From the NCBI GenBank assembly GCA_949128115.1, contig OX421966.1:30149042-30213041 (forward strand): DNA of 64,000 nt, in the 5' to 3' direction. The DNA comes from Anaspis maculata. Lineage: Eukaryota > Arthropoda > Insecta > Coleoptera > Scraptiidae. Of the stretch, positions 48,881-59,699 are shown piece by piece. Position numbers and translations under genes: made by a program. The notes beneath the pieces were generated by a model that worked only from the letters and a program-made list of their open reading frames with translations, ran no database searches and was not told the DNA's origin. Every line of letters starts with the position of its first letter. The first letter of the stretch is position 1.

Positions 48881-49519
48881 CGCAGCGAAGTCTTTAATGA
48901 TACCTAAAAAGCAAAGCCTGCACTGATACACCGATATGTACTCCGGTTGCAGGAATAGGGTATCAAACATGGTACTCCAGTTGAAGTCCAAGCAGAAAAT
49001 CTTCAGAAAAAAGCTCGGAAAAAAGGTAGGTGGTGGTTGACTCTGCATAGCCAGCCCGAAGTGACAGTCTATTGCTCTTCCTTGAGCGGAAGCTATTGAT
49101 GATTTAGAGAAAGGTCTGCGACGACTCTGGTCATCAACATGGGGCCCAATAAAAAGCCTACGGGGTCCCAAGGGTTCACAGGAACAAAAGTTTGCTTGTA
49201 GTGGACTGCACAAAACAGCAAAGTGACAGTTTTGACATGCCACCAATTGACTTGACAGCCGACGTTGCATGCGGCAACTTGGACCTCCTCAAATAGATAA
49301 TTCCTTAAAACTTCCTCCACGAAGAGGTCATTTTTCCCATTAAGGTCAATCGCCTATAGTGAGACAGATCAAAATTAGAAATGGTTGATTTTAGCTAAAA
49401 ACTATGCCGAAAAAATTCGAACGTCAAATGTGACATGTGTCATTTAGCTCTTCCGTCATACAGGCACAAAGTTACTATTTTATACAAACGAGTCACTCAA
49501 AAAGAGACAAAATGGAATA

Positions 49520-50095
49520 ATAGCTGTTTATGACGTAAGTGTTAAGAGTGAGAGATTATTTTGAGAGCGGGGAAAATTGCGAAACGAGCGTTAGCACGAC
49601 GACAGAGCACAACGGGTTGTCGCGTCGTGCCTGGTGTTACATCATCGGGGTTGCTTTGACTGCTAGGTAATCTGTTTACTTTTGGTTTTACCTAGTTACC
49701 ATGTGTTTTTGGGTCGGAAAATTTATGGCTGCCAGTTTTGACTCAACGCCTTCCGGTTTCAAATTTTCATGTTCTGCTCTGAAACGTCCCCGTTTTCCGC
49801 TTCTATTATTGGGACCACCGCCTTCGTTTTTGTGTCAAGTCCTCAAGAAGCATACGCACAACGCAGAATTTTCGATATTTCAGGCTATAGAAATGTCAAA
49901 GTGTCAGATATAATTCTAGTGACAAATAAAAAAGGGACTATATTTTGGTGATTTTATCATTCAACGCCGTGCTAAAAGTGACGTTATAACATAAATTATT
50001 CAACGCTCCGAGATAATTTGACGTTTCTAACACGGCAAGCTAACGTTAAAAGTGCTACTTTCAGTAGGCGTCGTAGATAAAATGAGATAAAGAAT
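49520..50095 (+). repeat. Foldback repeat F, single-arm copy
   Basis: Starts aatagctgtttatgacgtaa and shares with 59700-60325 the segments agagattattttg-gagcgggg, cgaacgagcgttagc, gccagttttgactcaacgcc, ttctgctctgaaacg and aacacggcaagctaacgtta. The 3' end tactttcagtaggcgtcgta corresponds to the centre of the 59.9-60.7-kb palindrome. A short internal hairpin gcacgacgac-gtcgcgtcgtgc lies near 49592-49630. Confidence 0.85.
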
Positions 50096-50475
50096 TCAGA
50101 CAGAATCCGACAGATACACGGACGGATGGAGTAATGAGAAACTCTAGTGATTGCAACCAGTAAAACACCCGTGTGTGGGACCAAGCTGGCGTTCTATATG
50201 GAATCGAGCTTGTAAAGAAGAGATGGGTATCTATCCTCAGTAAGTTTGCTTGTTTCTTTGTTATTTGCACATCTAGAGTACTCAGACTATCATCTAGCGG
50301 AAACCCGAGCTCAATCCTAGGTCTAGGAGCCGAGATATTGCTTGGAAATGTCTTGGCGGAATAATAAGAACATAAGCGTGCTTCGTGTGTTGCAGCTTTC
50401 TCAACATCGGCATTACTTACTTGTACATTAACACATTTATGATTACCGGTACTGTGTAAGCATTAGTTAGTTTAC

Positions 50476-50849
50476 CTGCTGATAAGTCCAACGGCGAAGA
50501 TGAGTCCTGTCGCTTGACGCCCTTCAGCATCTGATGGAGTTCGATCTCCTTGGCCGACTTGTACATCGCCAGGAGCGTTTGGGTGCTGCTCATGTCGATC
50601 ATGGGCGCGAAGGGGGTTAAAAACGAGGGCATTTCGGTTTTTTTCAGGGAGGCGGCTGCGGCCGCGGCGACCGAGGAAGCGGTCAGTGGGACGGCAGTTT
50701 CGATGCCTTCTTTCGACGACGAAGACGAAGACGAGGTCGGAATGGCGGACAGCGAGGGCAGCAGGCCGACGGGCGGGAAGCCGAAGCTGGGCCTGAAGCG
50801 CGGATCGAGCGACGCCGGGGGCAGCCCGTTCCTGGCCACGTTGAAGTAG
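50476..50849 (-). CDS. SAMD7/11-like gene, Ser/Ala-rich exon with PLDLS motif
   Basis: The exon is 374 nt with acceptor tttattttcag and donor gcag/gtaaac, giving 124 full codons (residues 148-271) plus split codons. It starts YFNVARNGLPPASLDPRFRP, then carries a polyserine run, a polyalanine run, and a well-ordered-looking stretch SSTQTLLAMYKSAKEIELHQ. It ends RQDSSSPLDLSA. PLDLS (residues 266-270) matches the PxDLS docking motif by which repressors recruit the corepressor CtBP; this is established for the motif, while binding by this protein is inference. Codon usage is more GC-rich than the surrounding intron. A 14-bp minisatellite starts 59 nt upstream of its acceptor. The short ORF on the opposite strand here is a shadow. 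Confidence 0.92.
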
Positions 50850-50907
50850 CTGAAAATAAACGAAAACATGAGTTATTAACTCAACTGTTTAGCGCGTACA
50901 GGTATAG

Positions 50908-50996
50908 TCGGGTCAGGTCAATCGGGTCAGGTCAGTCGGGTCAGATCAGTCGGGTTAGGTCAGCGGGTCAAGTCAGTCGGGTCAAATCAGTCAGGT
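50908..50996. repeat. 14-bp minisatellite, ~6.4 units, next to a 3' splice site
   Basis: The unit is tcgggtcaggtcag, 14 bp with one- or two-base variants. It starts 59 nt upstream of the minus-strand acceptor of the exon at 50849. In the transcript's sense the unit is ctgacctgacccga, so each unit carries CTGAC, a good branch-point sequence, up to twice. Confidence 0.92.
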
Positions 50997-51458
50997 TTCG
51001 AGTGACCTGACCTGTGTGATGATAAATGTAGGAATCGGTAAGCAAGCAGCTGTCATTTTGATTTGCTGTTGTTTGGCTACCAAATACTGACAGTACTAAC
51101 ACCGACATTTATATCGTCTCATGTGTCACTCGAATCCAAAGTCGAAACACGACAAACTTCGCACACGTAGTCTTTTCAAGAATAAGCAAATATGTTTCTT
51201 TACCAAGACCAAGTGAGAAATTAAGGATGGGGTCACCCTGTGAGACAGACATACATAAAGCATAAAGCGGTTGTGCGTGACAGAGACAAGAACCTACACT
51301 TTGGACTCGCTGGGTCAACTTATTCGAGCGCCTAAAAAACATTCTAGACCAATAAAATGTGGCTAGCTATACTCGGGGTTGAAAATAGTTGAGAGTGATT
51401 GATGCCTAATATCAAAACACCATCACCATGCAGTGTATGTGAAAATTCTATGCAGTTA

Positions 51459-51618
51459 GGGTGGGTTTAGTCAGCTTATTTATCCGCAAGTTTTAATTTT
51501 AGTCGCAAGCGCAGCGACGCCCATTGGCTGTTATGAACCAGCCTCCTCAGAACAGCCAATAAGCGATGCAGCGCTTACGGCACTAAAACCGCGGCTAAAT
51601 AAGCTGACTGAACCCACC
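51459..51618. mobile_element. 160-bp inverted-repeat element (MITE), gtta flanks
   Basis: gggtgggtttagtcagctta at the left pairs with aagctgactgaacccacc at the right. gtta flanks both sides (51455-51458, 51619-51622). Internal caatgggcg/cagccaat-type pairing. A solo end of the same family lies near 6030. Confidence 0.85.
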
Positions 51619-51622
51619 GTTA

Positions 51623-53880
51623 CTCAACTTTTAAAATAAGAAAATAGTTGCGCTTTAAAAACTACTTTTCGCTAGAACACAACGAAGCTAAGTTTCCGAA
51701 TAAGTGCGCAAAGAGCCGAAAGCAACTCGTGCTTCCTCCGAGCGGCCCAAACTACAACGCGTGCTTCGTCCTAGCACTCCGTAATCCTTCAATCTTGACA
51801 AATATTTTAAGGTCGTGTCCCACTTGCTTTCACACTTATCAGCACTATAGCGTAGCGTAAGGTGTTTCCCTATCGGAAATATTTGAAATGGAGTCCTCGC
51901 CCGCCCGTACTAGGTATAGAAAATCCGCTTCCAGAACGGAAACGCAAATTTTTAACGCGTCTAGAACAAAAAATGGTTTGCAATGTGAAAGAGGAAATGA
52001 AGTAAATTTTTTCGCATTTCTACCCTTCTGTCCCTTTTTCCACGACCCGCCTACAATTTTCCATCTCTTTTCCACGTTCCTCGTCGTAACGCTCCAAATG
52101 CGCAGGTATGAGTCACTCCAAACTATTTTTAATCCCGACTATAGTCATTTCTTTAATAACTTCAAGGTTGTACATTTGTAACAAGTGTTCCTTGTGTAAC
52201 AAAAATCCTGAACTTTTTAGACACGTTAGAATTAAATATCATGGATTAAACGAGTTTCGATTTTGAGAAGGCTTTGCCGTCAAAATTTGTAATCATTCAG
52301 CATTCAGCCAATCCAGTTGCTCCAATTGATGAAAATTTAGTTTTCAAAGCCAACTCCGCATTCAAATTCTGTTGATGGCATGGTACATAAGACACCTTGA
52401 CGCTATTTTCTTCACGGGGTAGCTGTCGGAACTCGGAAGTGACTGAAACTAGCGGAGCTAGAACAAACAAACGCTACCTTCAAGTTGGCCGTGGCCGTGT
52501 CAAGTTATGTCAAATTACGAAAGTATCAAATTAATGCAGGTACATAACCTATAAATCAGATCGGTAAACTAAAAAGCAAAAATTTTCAACTTTCGTGCTG
52601 CCGTAGCTATGATGGCTGTGCTGGCAGAAATATTCATAACGTAAAAAAAAAGAAGCACCGTTTTCATATTATTATACCTGTACTCCGTCGTTGATACACA
52701 AACATTCAACTTGTCAATTAAAAATGTAACTTTCCAGTTATCATCACTCCTCTGCCTCTGAACCAGAACCTTTCATTATTTTTCGAAGTTAGTAACATAA
52801 AAACTGTTATTTACGAGGTGGGGGGCCGGGAGGGAGGGCGCGAGAAAGACAGAAACAGAGAGAGAGTTTTTATGCTCAAAATCGAAATGCGCTTCTTTCT
52901 TCCATCATCAGCCGCCGTTTCTAGTTAATTGGATCATTAAACAAACAGGTTGCAAGTGTGAGTTCAAACAAGGAATTTATTTTTGAATTAAATTGATACG
53001 TTTACTTTTTTTTTAAAAGGCCATACCCAGACATTATATTGCCGTTCTCGCACAGTGGAGATGTGGAGACTTTCACATTTTCATCACGAGCATGAAATTG
53101 ATATAATTTAATTTTGTTTCATTTCATCAAACTGTTGTGTTGCTTATTTTTGTGAATTGATAGATCTCTCGCCAGTTCTCGAGCAAAAGCAACTTGGCAT
53201 TAGTACTAACATTGTTATAACTGTATAGTTGGTATATTTCTTGACTTGTAATATCTACAATGAATTATGATGTAAACGGACTAGAAAAGATACACCAGAT
53301 GACACTATTGGCGTGTTTTTGAAACGGTGTCTTGTTTGTGGGGATTATGTTGGTGATGAATGATGATACAAGTGTCAGTGAGCGAGGTCTGGTCGGTTGA
53401 GTTCAAGAACGTATCATCAATTGCTTTTAAGCCAGTGATGTCCATTCTGGGGAGTATGCAACTATTCTATATAATTCTATTTGCTCTCATGCTCCCGCAC
53501 ATTTCAAAAACATAAAAACCAACATTTTTGTTGGACATTTTTCTGGGCACTTTCGAAGCAATTTCTCAAACCGCCCTGGACTCCGCGGGCGCAAATTTAG
53601 GACAGACTGTATGTAGTTTAGTTTTCACGCAAATTTGGCCTTATTTGAAGGCTTATTATGCCCGCTTCATCTTTCTTGTGTCACTCTAGAAACTTTAGGC
53701 CAAAAGCCGGATGAACGGCCGTGCCGAGTAGTATCTGCCAGGAAAAAGTTTGAAAATTCATGACCGGGTGGGAAACAGTGAAAAACTTCTATCGCGGACT
53801 GAATTTCATTCTCACGTTATCCTACTTTTTTGTCGACACTACGATTTGATTCCAATTCATCTGGTAGTTTCTGAGTTATT
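51623..53880. other. Intronic stretch, no gene seen
   Basis: Short frames only. A purine-rich gaaagacagaaacagagaga tract at 52843-52868. Confidence 0.4.
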
Positions 53881-53883
53881 AAG

Positions 53884-54072
53884 AACGGAGTTGAATTGGT
53901 AAAATAAGCGTTGGGAAATCAATCCCTGTGGGTTTATTCCTTGACGGATTCTTACCATTTTGGTACTTCTCGAAAGCTACAAAGATGTGCTTTGGTTTGA
54001 GCCTCGGTTTGAGCTCATTGACATTTCCAAAATCCAGAATTTTTTTTTTGATTTTTGGACTATGGAAAATGC
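53884..54072. repeat. Fragment related to the interior of the 30.7-kb hAT element
   Basis: ggagttgaattggtaaaata and gggaaatcaatccctgtggg are the reverse complement of sequence at about 30950-31010. gagctcattgacatttccaa matches 30781-30803 in the same orientation. So parts are shared but one is inverted relative to the other. No hAT ends are seen here. Confidence 0.65.
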
Positions 54073-54202
54073 TGGAAGATGATAGAAAGCTCGGGAATGC
54101 TAATCGGAGGCATATAAAAGCACCGTCCAACAGCGCGACAGTCAGTATTGAATTGGAATGCAAAGTGGTAGCAAGCTGATAGAAGCGAAGTATACCTGCG
54201 AT

Positions 54203-55819
54203 ATAAACTGCTCAATGAAAAATAGGGATATTAGAAATTTTCCCCCAAATTCAAGAGAAAATATCTCGAAAAACAGAGGGGCGATCTCAAAACGGTCAAC
54301 GCCATCTGATAGAACATATCTTTGGCCACAAAGTGGCCCATACAGGAACAAGGCATCATTCACATAGGGGATCATATACAGGGTTAGGAAGGAAGGTGTG
54401 TCGAACAGGTTAATTTTCAAACGCTCGTTACTTTGTTGAAAAAATTGCAGATTTTTTCCAATGCTATTTTTGAGAAGCCCATATCAATATCTCGAAACGG
54501 TTTACGATTTTTTTTTCAAATCGGTTTTTTGAAAGAGTTAATTTTTTTTTTAAATATGCGTTTTTTCATGTCAGTTCTGTAGTTGACCACATTATTGACT
54601 CAAATTTGGCTGAAGCGTATAATTTCATCACAGAAACCATCCCATGAGAAAAGTTGTAGTCACTGACCCATAGGGGGACTATTCCCGGTCAGTGACTGGT
54701 ACCCCCTTGGGGTCAGGTCGAAATTGGACATGGTGGGTTTATACAGCAAACATTAATTTATCCGAACGTTTTCCCAGACCAAAAACAGTGGCTGAATTTC
54801 GCAAAGTTCTACCTGTGTTATGAGCAGAAATACCCCAAGAGGACATCGACAATAACCTAATCTCAAGTATGCCACGGCGATGCCAAGAAGTTGTTCGCCA
54901 ACATGGAGGGCTCACGTGATATTAAGTAATAATTTATTGTTTGCGTTTTATTTTTCTCTGTAAAAATTTTTTGTTTACTTTTTTCAGTATTGTGTCTGAA
55001 GAAGTCAAAATTCTTCCTTCGCCCTTAATTAGGGATGTTGCAGGAAGCGTCGTTACTGTGCTGAAATGTTCGCTGTTTCAATGCAATGTGAATTTTTTTT
55101 TGGCTCTGTGTTGTTCGCTCTCGAGTAAGCAATTTCTCACTCTTTGAGTGAAATAGTCCCTAAAAAATGACGTGTAGGGGGCTTATATCGTTGCTTTGCT
55201 ACATGTGATGCGACACATGGTTACTGCAGAGCCACCATGATTATTGATATAGATGTTCGCTGTATAAACGCACCATGTCCCATTTCGACCCGACCCTAAA
55301 AGGGTACCAATCACTGAACGGGAGTAGCCCCCCCTTATAGGGGTCAGTGACTACAAGTTTTCTCATGAGACAGTTTCTGTGATGAAATTATACGCTTCTG
55401 CCAAATTTAAATCAACAATGTGGTCAACTAAAGGATTGACATCAAAAAATGCATCACAAAAAACTTCACAAAAAATTCATAACTCTTTCAAAAAAAACTA
55501 TTACAAAAAAAATCTTGAACTGTTTCGAGATATTGATATGATGCTTTCTAAAAATAGCATTGGAAAAAATCTGTAATTTTTTTGAACAAAGTAACGGGCG
55601 TTTGAAAATTAACTTGTTCGACACACGTTCCTTTCCCACCCTGTATATGATCCCCTATGTGAATGATGCCCTGGCCCTGCATGGCACTTTGTAGCCAAAA
55701 ATATGCCCTATCAGACGACGTTGACCGTTTTGAGATTGCCCTTCTTTTTTTTCGAGATATCCTCTCTTGAATTTGGAGGACAATTTTTAATATCCCTATT
55801 TTTCATTGAGCAGTTTATT
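54203..55819. repeat. 1.6-kb inverted repeat, arms ~550 bp, spacer ~500 bp
   Basis: 54203-54752 is the reverse complement of 55254-55819. Shared blocks include taaactgctcaatgaaaaat, gggatcatatacagggt, cgaacagttaattttcaaac, the ggtcagtgactggtaccc region and gacatggtg-gtttatacagc. The spacer holds a 68-codon frame (54941-55147) with no known motif. Contains tatctcgaaacggtt in the left arm and its inverse in the right. Confidence 0.92.
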
Positions 55820-56640
55820 CTAAGTAGATAATTGTTGGCGCGTATTTATTGTAGTAGGTACGCAGAAATAAACAGTGTGCGTCTTAAATCGATCGTCCCA
55901 ATTATATTCGAACCCGTACGCAAAATACGTAACAATATTATCATGATACAAAATTCAATTCTCATGTCCAGTCCAGGGTACCTTAAATGCAACCGCTACC
56001 CGAAAAATAGTAAGTCGAAGTGTTCGCATAACACAATAAGCATGCCAATGTGACGTGAGCACCCGGAACATTCCACTTTAACCTTACAACATTCGAAGAG
56101 TTGATCGAAACCAATCGAGGGGGCTAATCAAGGTGGAATTTACATTCGACGTTTCCAGAAAGATGGGAGATCCAAGTGTTCACATATCACATGCCCTTGA
56201 GAACAGGACAGCTCAATAATAGTCCTTATTCGCAATCAACACCTTTCGCGCTGGTGTGATGCGAACACAGATTACTGACTTATTTTATTAAAATTCTGCG
56301 TATGTAATCAAAGGTTTCCGATATTACGTAAAAAAGTTCAACTCTACGATGAAATTTAATTGTGCCACTTTTTGAATTTTTTGAGAAATTGTAACGTATT
56401 GTCATGTTAGTCCGGAGCCCCACCGTAGCACACACGAGAAATATCTTACGTCAAACCAGAAATCACGTCATAGCTGTTAAAAGTCCTGCAAGGAGTTCTT
56501 CTTTTCACTACCATGCGGGCTCAATATGCCCTTTGCCTTGACAGCTGGAGGTCATGCATGCTCCCCGTAAAGACACATAGGTACCGCGATGTCGCGGTCA
56601 AATATTTTCATGAAAGGACACGTTGCGGATATGAATAATA
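55820..56640. other. Intronic stretch, no gene seen
   Basis: Only short frames up to the poly-Asn exon. Confidence 0.4.
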
Positions 56641-56681
56641 ATAGTTAAGAGACAAACGTCAGTTTTCAAAGAGGGACTTAC

Positions 56682-56908
56682 TCGTTAGGATTTGTGTTGT
56701 TGTATTTGGCAGCCAGAGTTCGTATCATATCACTGTAGTTCCTGCTGGAGAGGCCGAGATCGCTGGTCGGCGGCGTGTCCGGGGGGTGTGCCGCCACCGG
56801 GGACGGCGTCACCGACCTCGACCGCGACCTCCGGCTGTTGCTGTTGGCCATCGAAGAGGGTTCCGGCGTGCCGGGACTCAACCTTTCGTTCTTCACGTGG
56901 TTGTTGTT

Positions 56909-56943
<35 letters not shown>

Positions 56944-57123
56944 GGGCTGCATAGTCCGTGGGACCGTTGGTGGTCGAGTTGACGGGCGACGTGTGGACAC
57001 CGGAAGTCCTCTCCGATGCCGTCCTCCGCTTCCTGACGGCGCCGGATTTGCCACCGCCGCCAAGCATCTGCTGGTGCGGCGAGGGCCCTGCATCGTGCGC
57101 GTCCAGCGTAGCTCCCGTTTCGC
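56682..57123 (-). CDS. SAMD7/11-like gene, upstream visible exon (poly-Asn, basic, Ser/Pro-rich)
   Basis: The exon is 442 nt with acceptor tattttattgcag and donor acga/gtaagt. It encodes 146 full codons plus split codons at both ends; the joined downstream split codon reads Asp. Residues 1-146 of the visible protein are disordered-looking. They include a basic run RKRR, a long polyasparagine tract encoded by an AAC/AAT microsatellite (56899-56942), NERLSPGTPEPSS, a SRRSRSRS stretch, several SP/TP sites, and a final segment with YSDMIRTLAAKYNN. There is no catalytic domain. The basic runs suggest nuclear location (inference). The translation frame is the only one that joins the next exon in phase; other open frames over this exon are shadows of the triplet repeat. 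At least one further exon must lie upstream because the first codon is split. Confidence 0.88.
56899..56942. repeat. Coding (GTT)n microsatellite (polyasparagine on minus strand)
   Basis: About fourteen triplets, nearly pure GTT with one ATT. It is in frame with the exon and read as Asn codons AAC/AAT. Confidence 0.95.
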
Positions 57124-59329
57124 CTGCAATAAAATATCTCTGATAAGTATTTGGTTGTCTCCATCCGTCAAAATTTGCTTTTTGCTGATAGTATACTAGT
57201 TTTCACCAGCCCGGGCTCAAAGAGAAACGTCGCTCTGCAAATTATGTAAACGAAACTCATGTTGGTGGGTAGTGTTTGGTCAGTTGAAGTTTTGCAAACG
57301 ACGTAAGCAGTTGGAGCCTACCACATTATGCGCCTCGAAAAGCAAGAGAGAAAGAATGATAAACAATAAACGTTGTGGAAATATGAAATCGAATATGTGG
57401 ATATTCAAAGTCGAGAGGTCGATACAGCGATATTGTGTTAACACTTATACTGTGTCTTATTGCGTTCATACTTTTGGTTAAGTCGATCTCAACAATCTCA
57501 GAAGCTTTATCGTCAAAAAGGAAGTCTGGAAGCACAACGGGATGGCGTCCTGCTACTGAATGATTATCGACCATGCTTAGTCTAAAAGCGGGAAAAGTGA
57601 CTTGATCTAGTGGATAAGTTGAAATAACTGTAAGTATAATGGGTTGCCTACCCATTCTGGGGTTGAAAGATCTAGCTGGAAAAGTTTCACAATAATTGAT
57701 GATCGATAGTAGCAAAAGTCAAATGAATGTTTTTTGCATGTTTTGGAATTTCTGCCTCGACTGTGGTGATGGTTGTGTCATCATGAACGCAATCCATGTC
57801 AGTGGGTAGCGTCTGGTCAGTTGAAGTTTTTTCAAAAGACGTAATAAGCAATTAATGATGTATTATTAGTCTCGCCTCAGGATGAAATGTCTATGAATCC
57901 ATTTTAGTTGCCTCCATTCTTCAAAATTTGCTTTTTTCCTAAGGTATAGGGTATACTTAGGTGGTATACAGTTAGTTATCTTCTTTCGTCAAAAATTTTG
58001 TTGTTTTTATTACAACGCGAATATCTGGCTGATTACTTGTGTCGTAGTTGAAAGTCATTATAAGGAAACTCTAGTTGTATCGGAACTGTGATATTTGTGA
58101 CGCCCTCGAACACTTTATCGAATGCTGGAGACTTCAACGTGCGGTTGGACCACGAAATCTCCAGCGAAACATATTACGGCACCGGCACTGACATGCCTCC
58201 TCCTTATTCACGTAATTAAGTTGTAATGGGAATATTTATAGCGAAATAATGCCAAGACGGGAGCTAATTTCAATAAATTTAAAATTCATGCCTAGCGACA
58301 CTCACTCGTCGCGTCGCCAAACAATATAATGGACATTATTACACGCGACTCTGACGCTCTTTTCTTCTCTCGTGTATTCGCGGCGTGCATATCTTACGTT
58401 ATCATTATACAGTCGATCCGCGCCAGCGATGACGGGAAAAGATATTGTGCATGGATTTTAGAATGTCCGACATTGGCGGAATTGCCGAATTAATATTTAT
58501 AAAGAGCCTGAAATGTGTCGTTAGTGTCACGGGACGTGTGATTTTTATTACGGTTTACGGTTATTGTTCCGCGCGCGGAATCTAACGCCGGGCGTGTATT
58601 ATTATACTAAATACGAGTATTCAAATCCTTGTGGCTAACGATCATCTAACGACAGGCGGCGCACCTGTATACCATAGGTAGACCTGCGTTTCAAATTTCG
58701 AGAAAATTATATTCTCATTCGCTTCCGGATGATGTCAAAATCGTCAATGAGTCAGCCATATATGGGACTTGACGATAAACGACTAATGCGGGTCTCTTTC
58801 AAGTCAAGTGGGCATGTAAAGTTGCATCACAAGATTCACAAGTTCAAATTGCCGAATACAGCGGTCTGATTGGCTAGAAAAGGTTTTTTGCGCCGTTGTC
58901 ATGGTAATCCGAGGCAATTACTTGCAATCGACGCAAAATCTAACGTCAAATATATGTCAAACTCTCACGTCGATTTGCAGCACTCCCGGAACTCCCCCAG
59001 AATCTGAAACCTATCCAGGGCAAAGGGAGGACGCGAAAATGGAATCTAGAATTTTCATCGCATTTGATTAGGAAATATGGAACTCACAGATAATGTAAAT
59101 TGCAATCGAAATTTGCTGTTCTGATATTTTGACAGCGTGCAACGTGCAACTTCCCAAGGTTTGCAGTCAGACTTGAAATTTAGGCCCTACAAAGCAATAA
59201 TACGAGTAATATCAATGTGCTGCATATCGAGAAAGGATCGAATAAAACCATCACAATTCCACGAAACATGTAGCTGTGAAATACCTTATTATTAACTTGC
59301 TCCTGAATCGCGATGTCGATTTTCTAGAA
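57124..59329 (-). other. Intron upstream of first visible exon; no exon found
   Basis: The acceptor tattttattgcag at 57124 shows an intron begins here, running towards higher coordinates. No partner donor or upstream exon of the SAM gene was identified in the rest of the window. A duplicated segment flanks repeat E: gtgggtagYgtYtggtcagt at 57265 and 57808. Confidence 0.5.
57400..57690. repeat. Dispersed repeat E, copy 2
   Basis: Second copy of the 44800-45175 repeat. The tail is not A-rich here. A 129-codon minus frame (57326-57715) crosses it and is attributed to the repeat. Confidence 0.75.
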
Positions 59330-59683
59330 GTAAAAAATAGTATATTATATACCAAGGTTGAGAAAGTATTATTATAGCTGAAGCGCCAGTTTAGATCCCG
59401 AAGCGCAGCTGAGGGATATAAGGCGCTGAAGCTATAATAATTTTCTCGACCGTGGTTTATATAGAATTTTTTTTACTACTTCAAAATAGCCATCCTAGTT
59501 AAGGAACAGGTGAATAATGATGTACTCCACGGCTAGTAGTGAAAAAAAACTATCAACCACGGTCGAGGAAATCATTAAAGCTGAGGCGCCTCATATCCCT
59601 CAGCTGGGCTTTGGAATTCAATCTGGCGCCTCAGCTATAATAATACTTTCCCAACCTTGGTATATAATATACTATTCTTTTAC
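59330..59683. mobile_element. 354-bp inverted-repeat element with nested palindromes
   Basis: gtaaaaaatagtatattata at the left and its inverse ending at 59683. ccaaggttgagaaagtatta pairs with taatactttcccaaccttgg. Each arm also carries its own smaller inverted repeat around ctgagggatat (59410) and atatccctcag (59591). Confidence 0.88.
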
Positions 59684-59699
59684 CCCAATGAAAATAAGG

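Larger units (their letters stand above)
47272..50475 (-). other. 3,204-nt intron between PLDLS exon and SAM exon
   Basis: Donor gcag/gtaaac, acceptor gactcacag. Joins split codon G/GA to glycine. Contains the Jockey pseudogene (sense opposite to the gene) and one copy of foldback repeat F. Confidence 0.88.
50850..56681 (-). other. 5,832-nt intron between poly-Asn exon and PLDLS exon
   Basis: Donor acga/gtaagt, acceptor tttattttcag. The split codon GA/C gives aspartate. Holds the 14-bp minisatellite, a small inverted-repeat element and the 1.6-kb inverted repeat. Confidence 0.88.
2791..57123 (-). other. SAMD7/SAMD11-like SAM-domain gene, 3' portion (four exons)
   Basis: Four minus-strand exons join without a break in frame. 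57123-56682 ends with 2 bases of a codon and 50849-50476 starts with 1. That exon ends with 1 base and 47271-47081 starts with 2. The junction to 3021-2791 falls between codons. All borders are AG/GT. The joined sequence encodes 411 residues to a stop. The first visible exon begins with 2 bases of a split codon, so the 5' end is missing. Introns are 5,832, 3,204 and 44,059 nt. The SAM domain (residues 315-378) best resembles the SAMD7/SAMD11 subfamily, whose insect member I take to be Samuel. Vertebrate SAMD7/SAMD11 are known partners of Polycomb repressive complex 1 in photoreceptors. A repressor role here is inferred from the family and the PLDLS motif. Confidence 0.9.

Noticed and set aside
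56692..57171. Poly-Cys, poly-Val, poly-Gln and poly-Thr frames over the triplet repeat
   Set aside because: They are alternative frames of the (GTT)n tract; only the Asn frame joins the neighbouring exon in phase.
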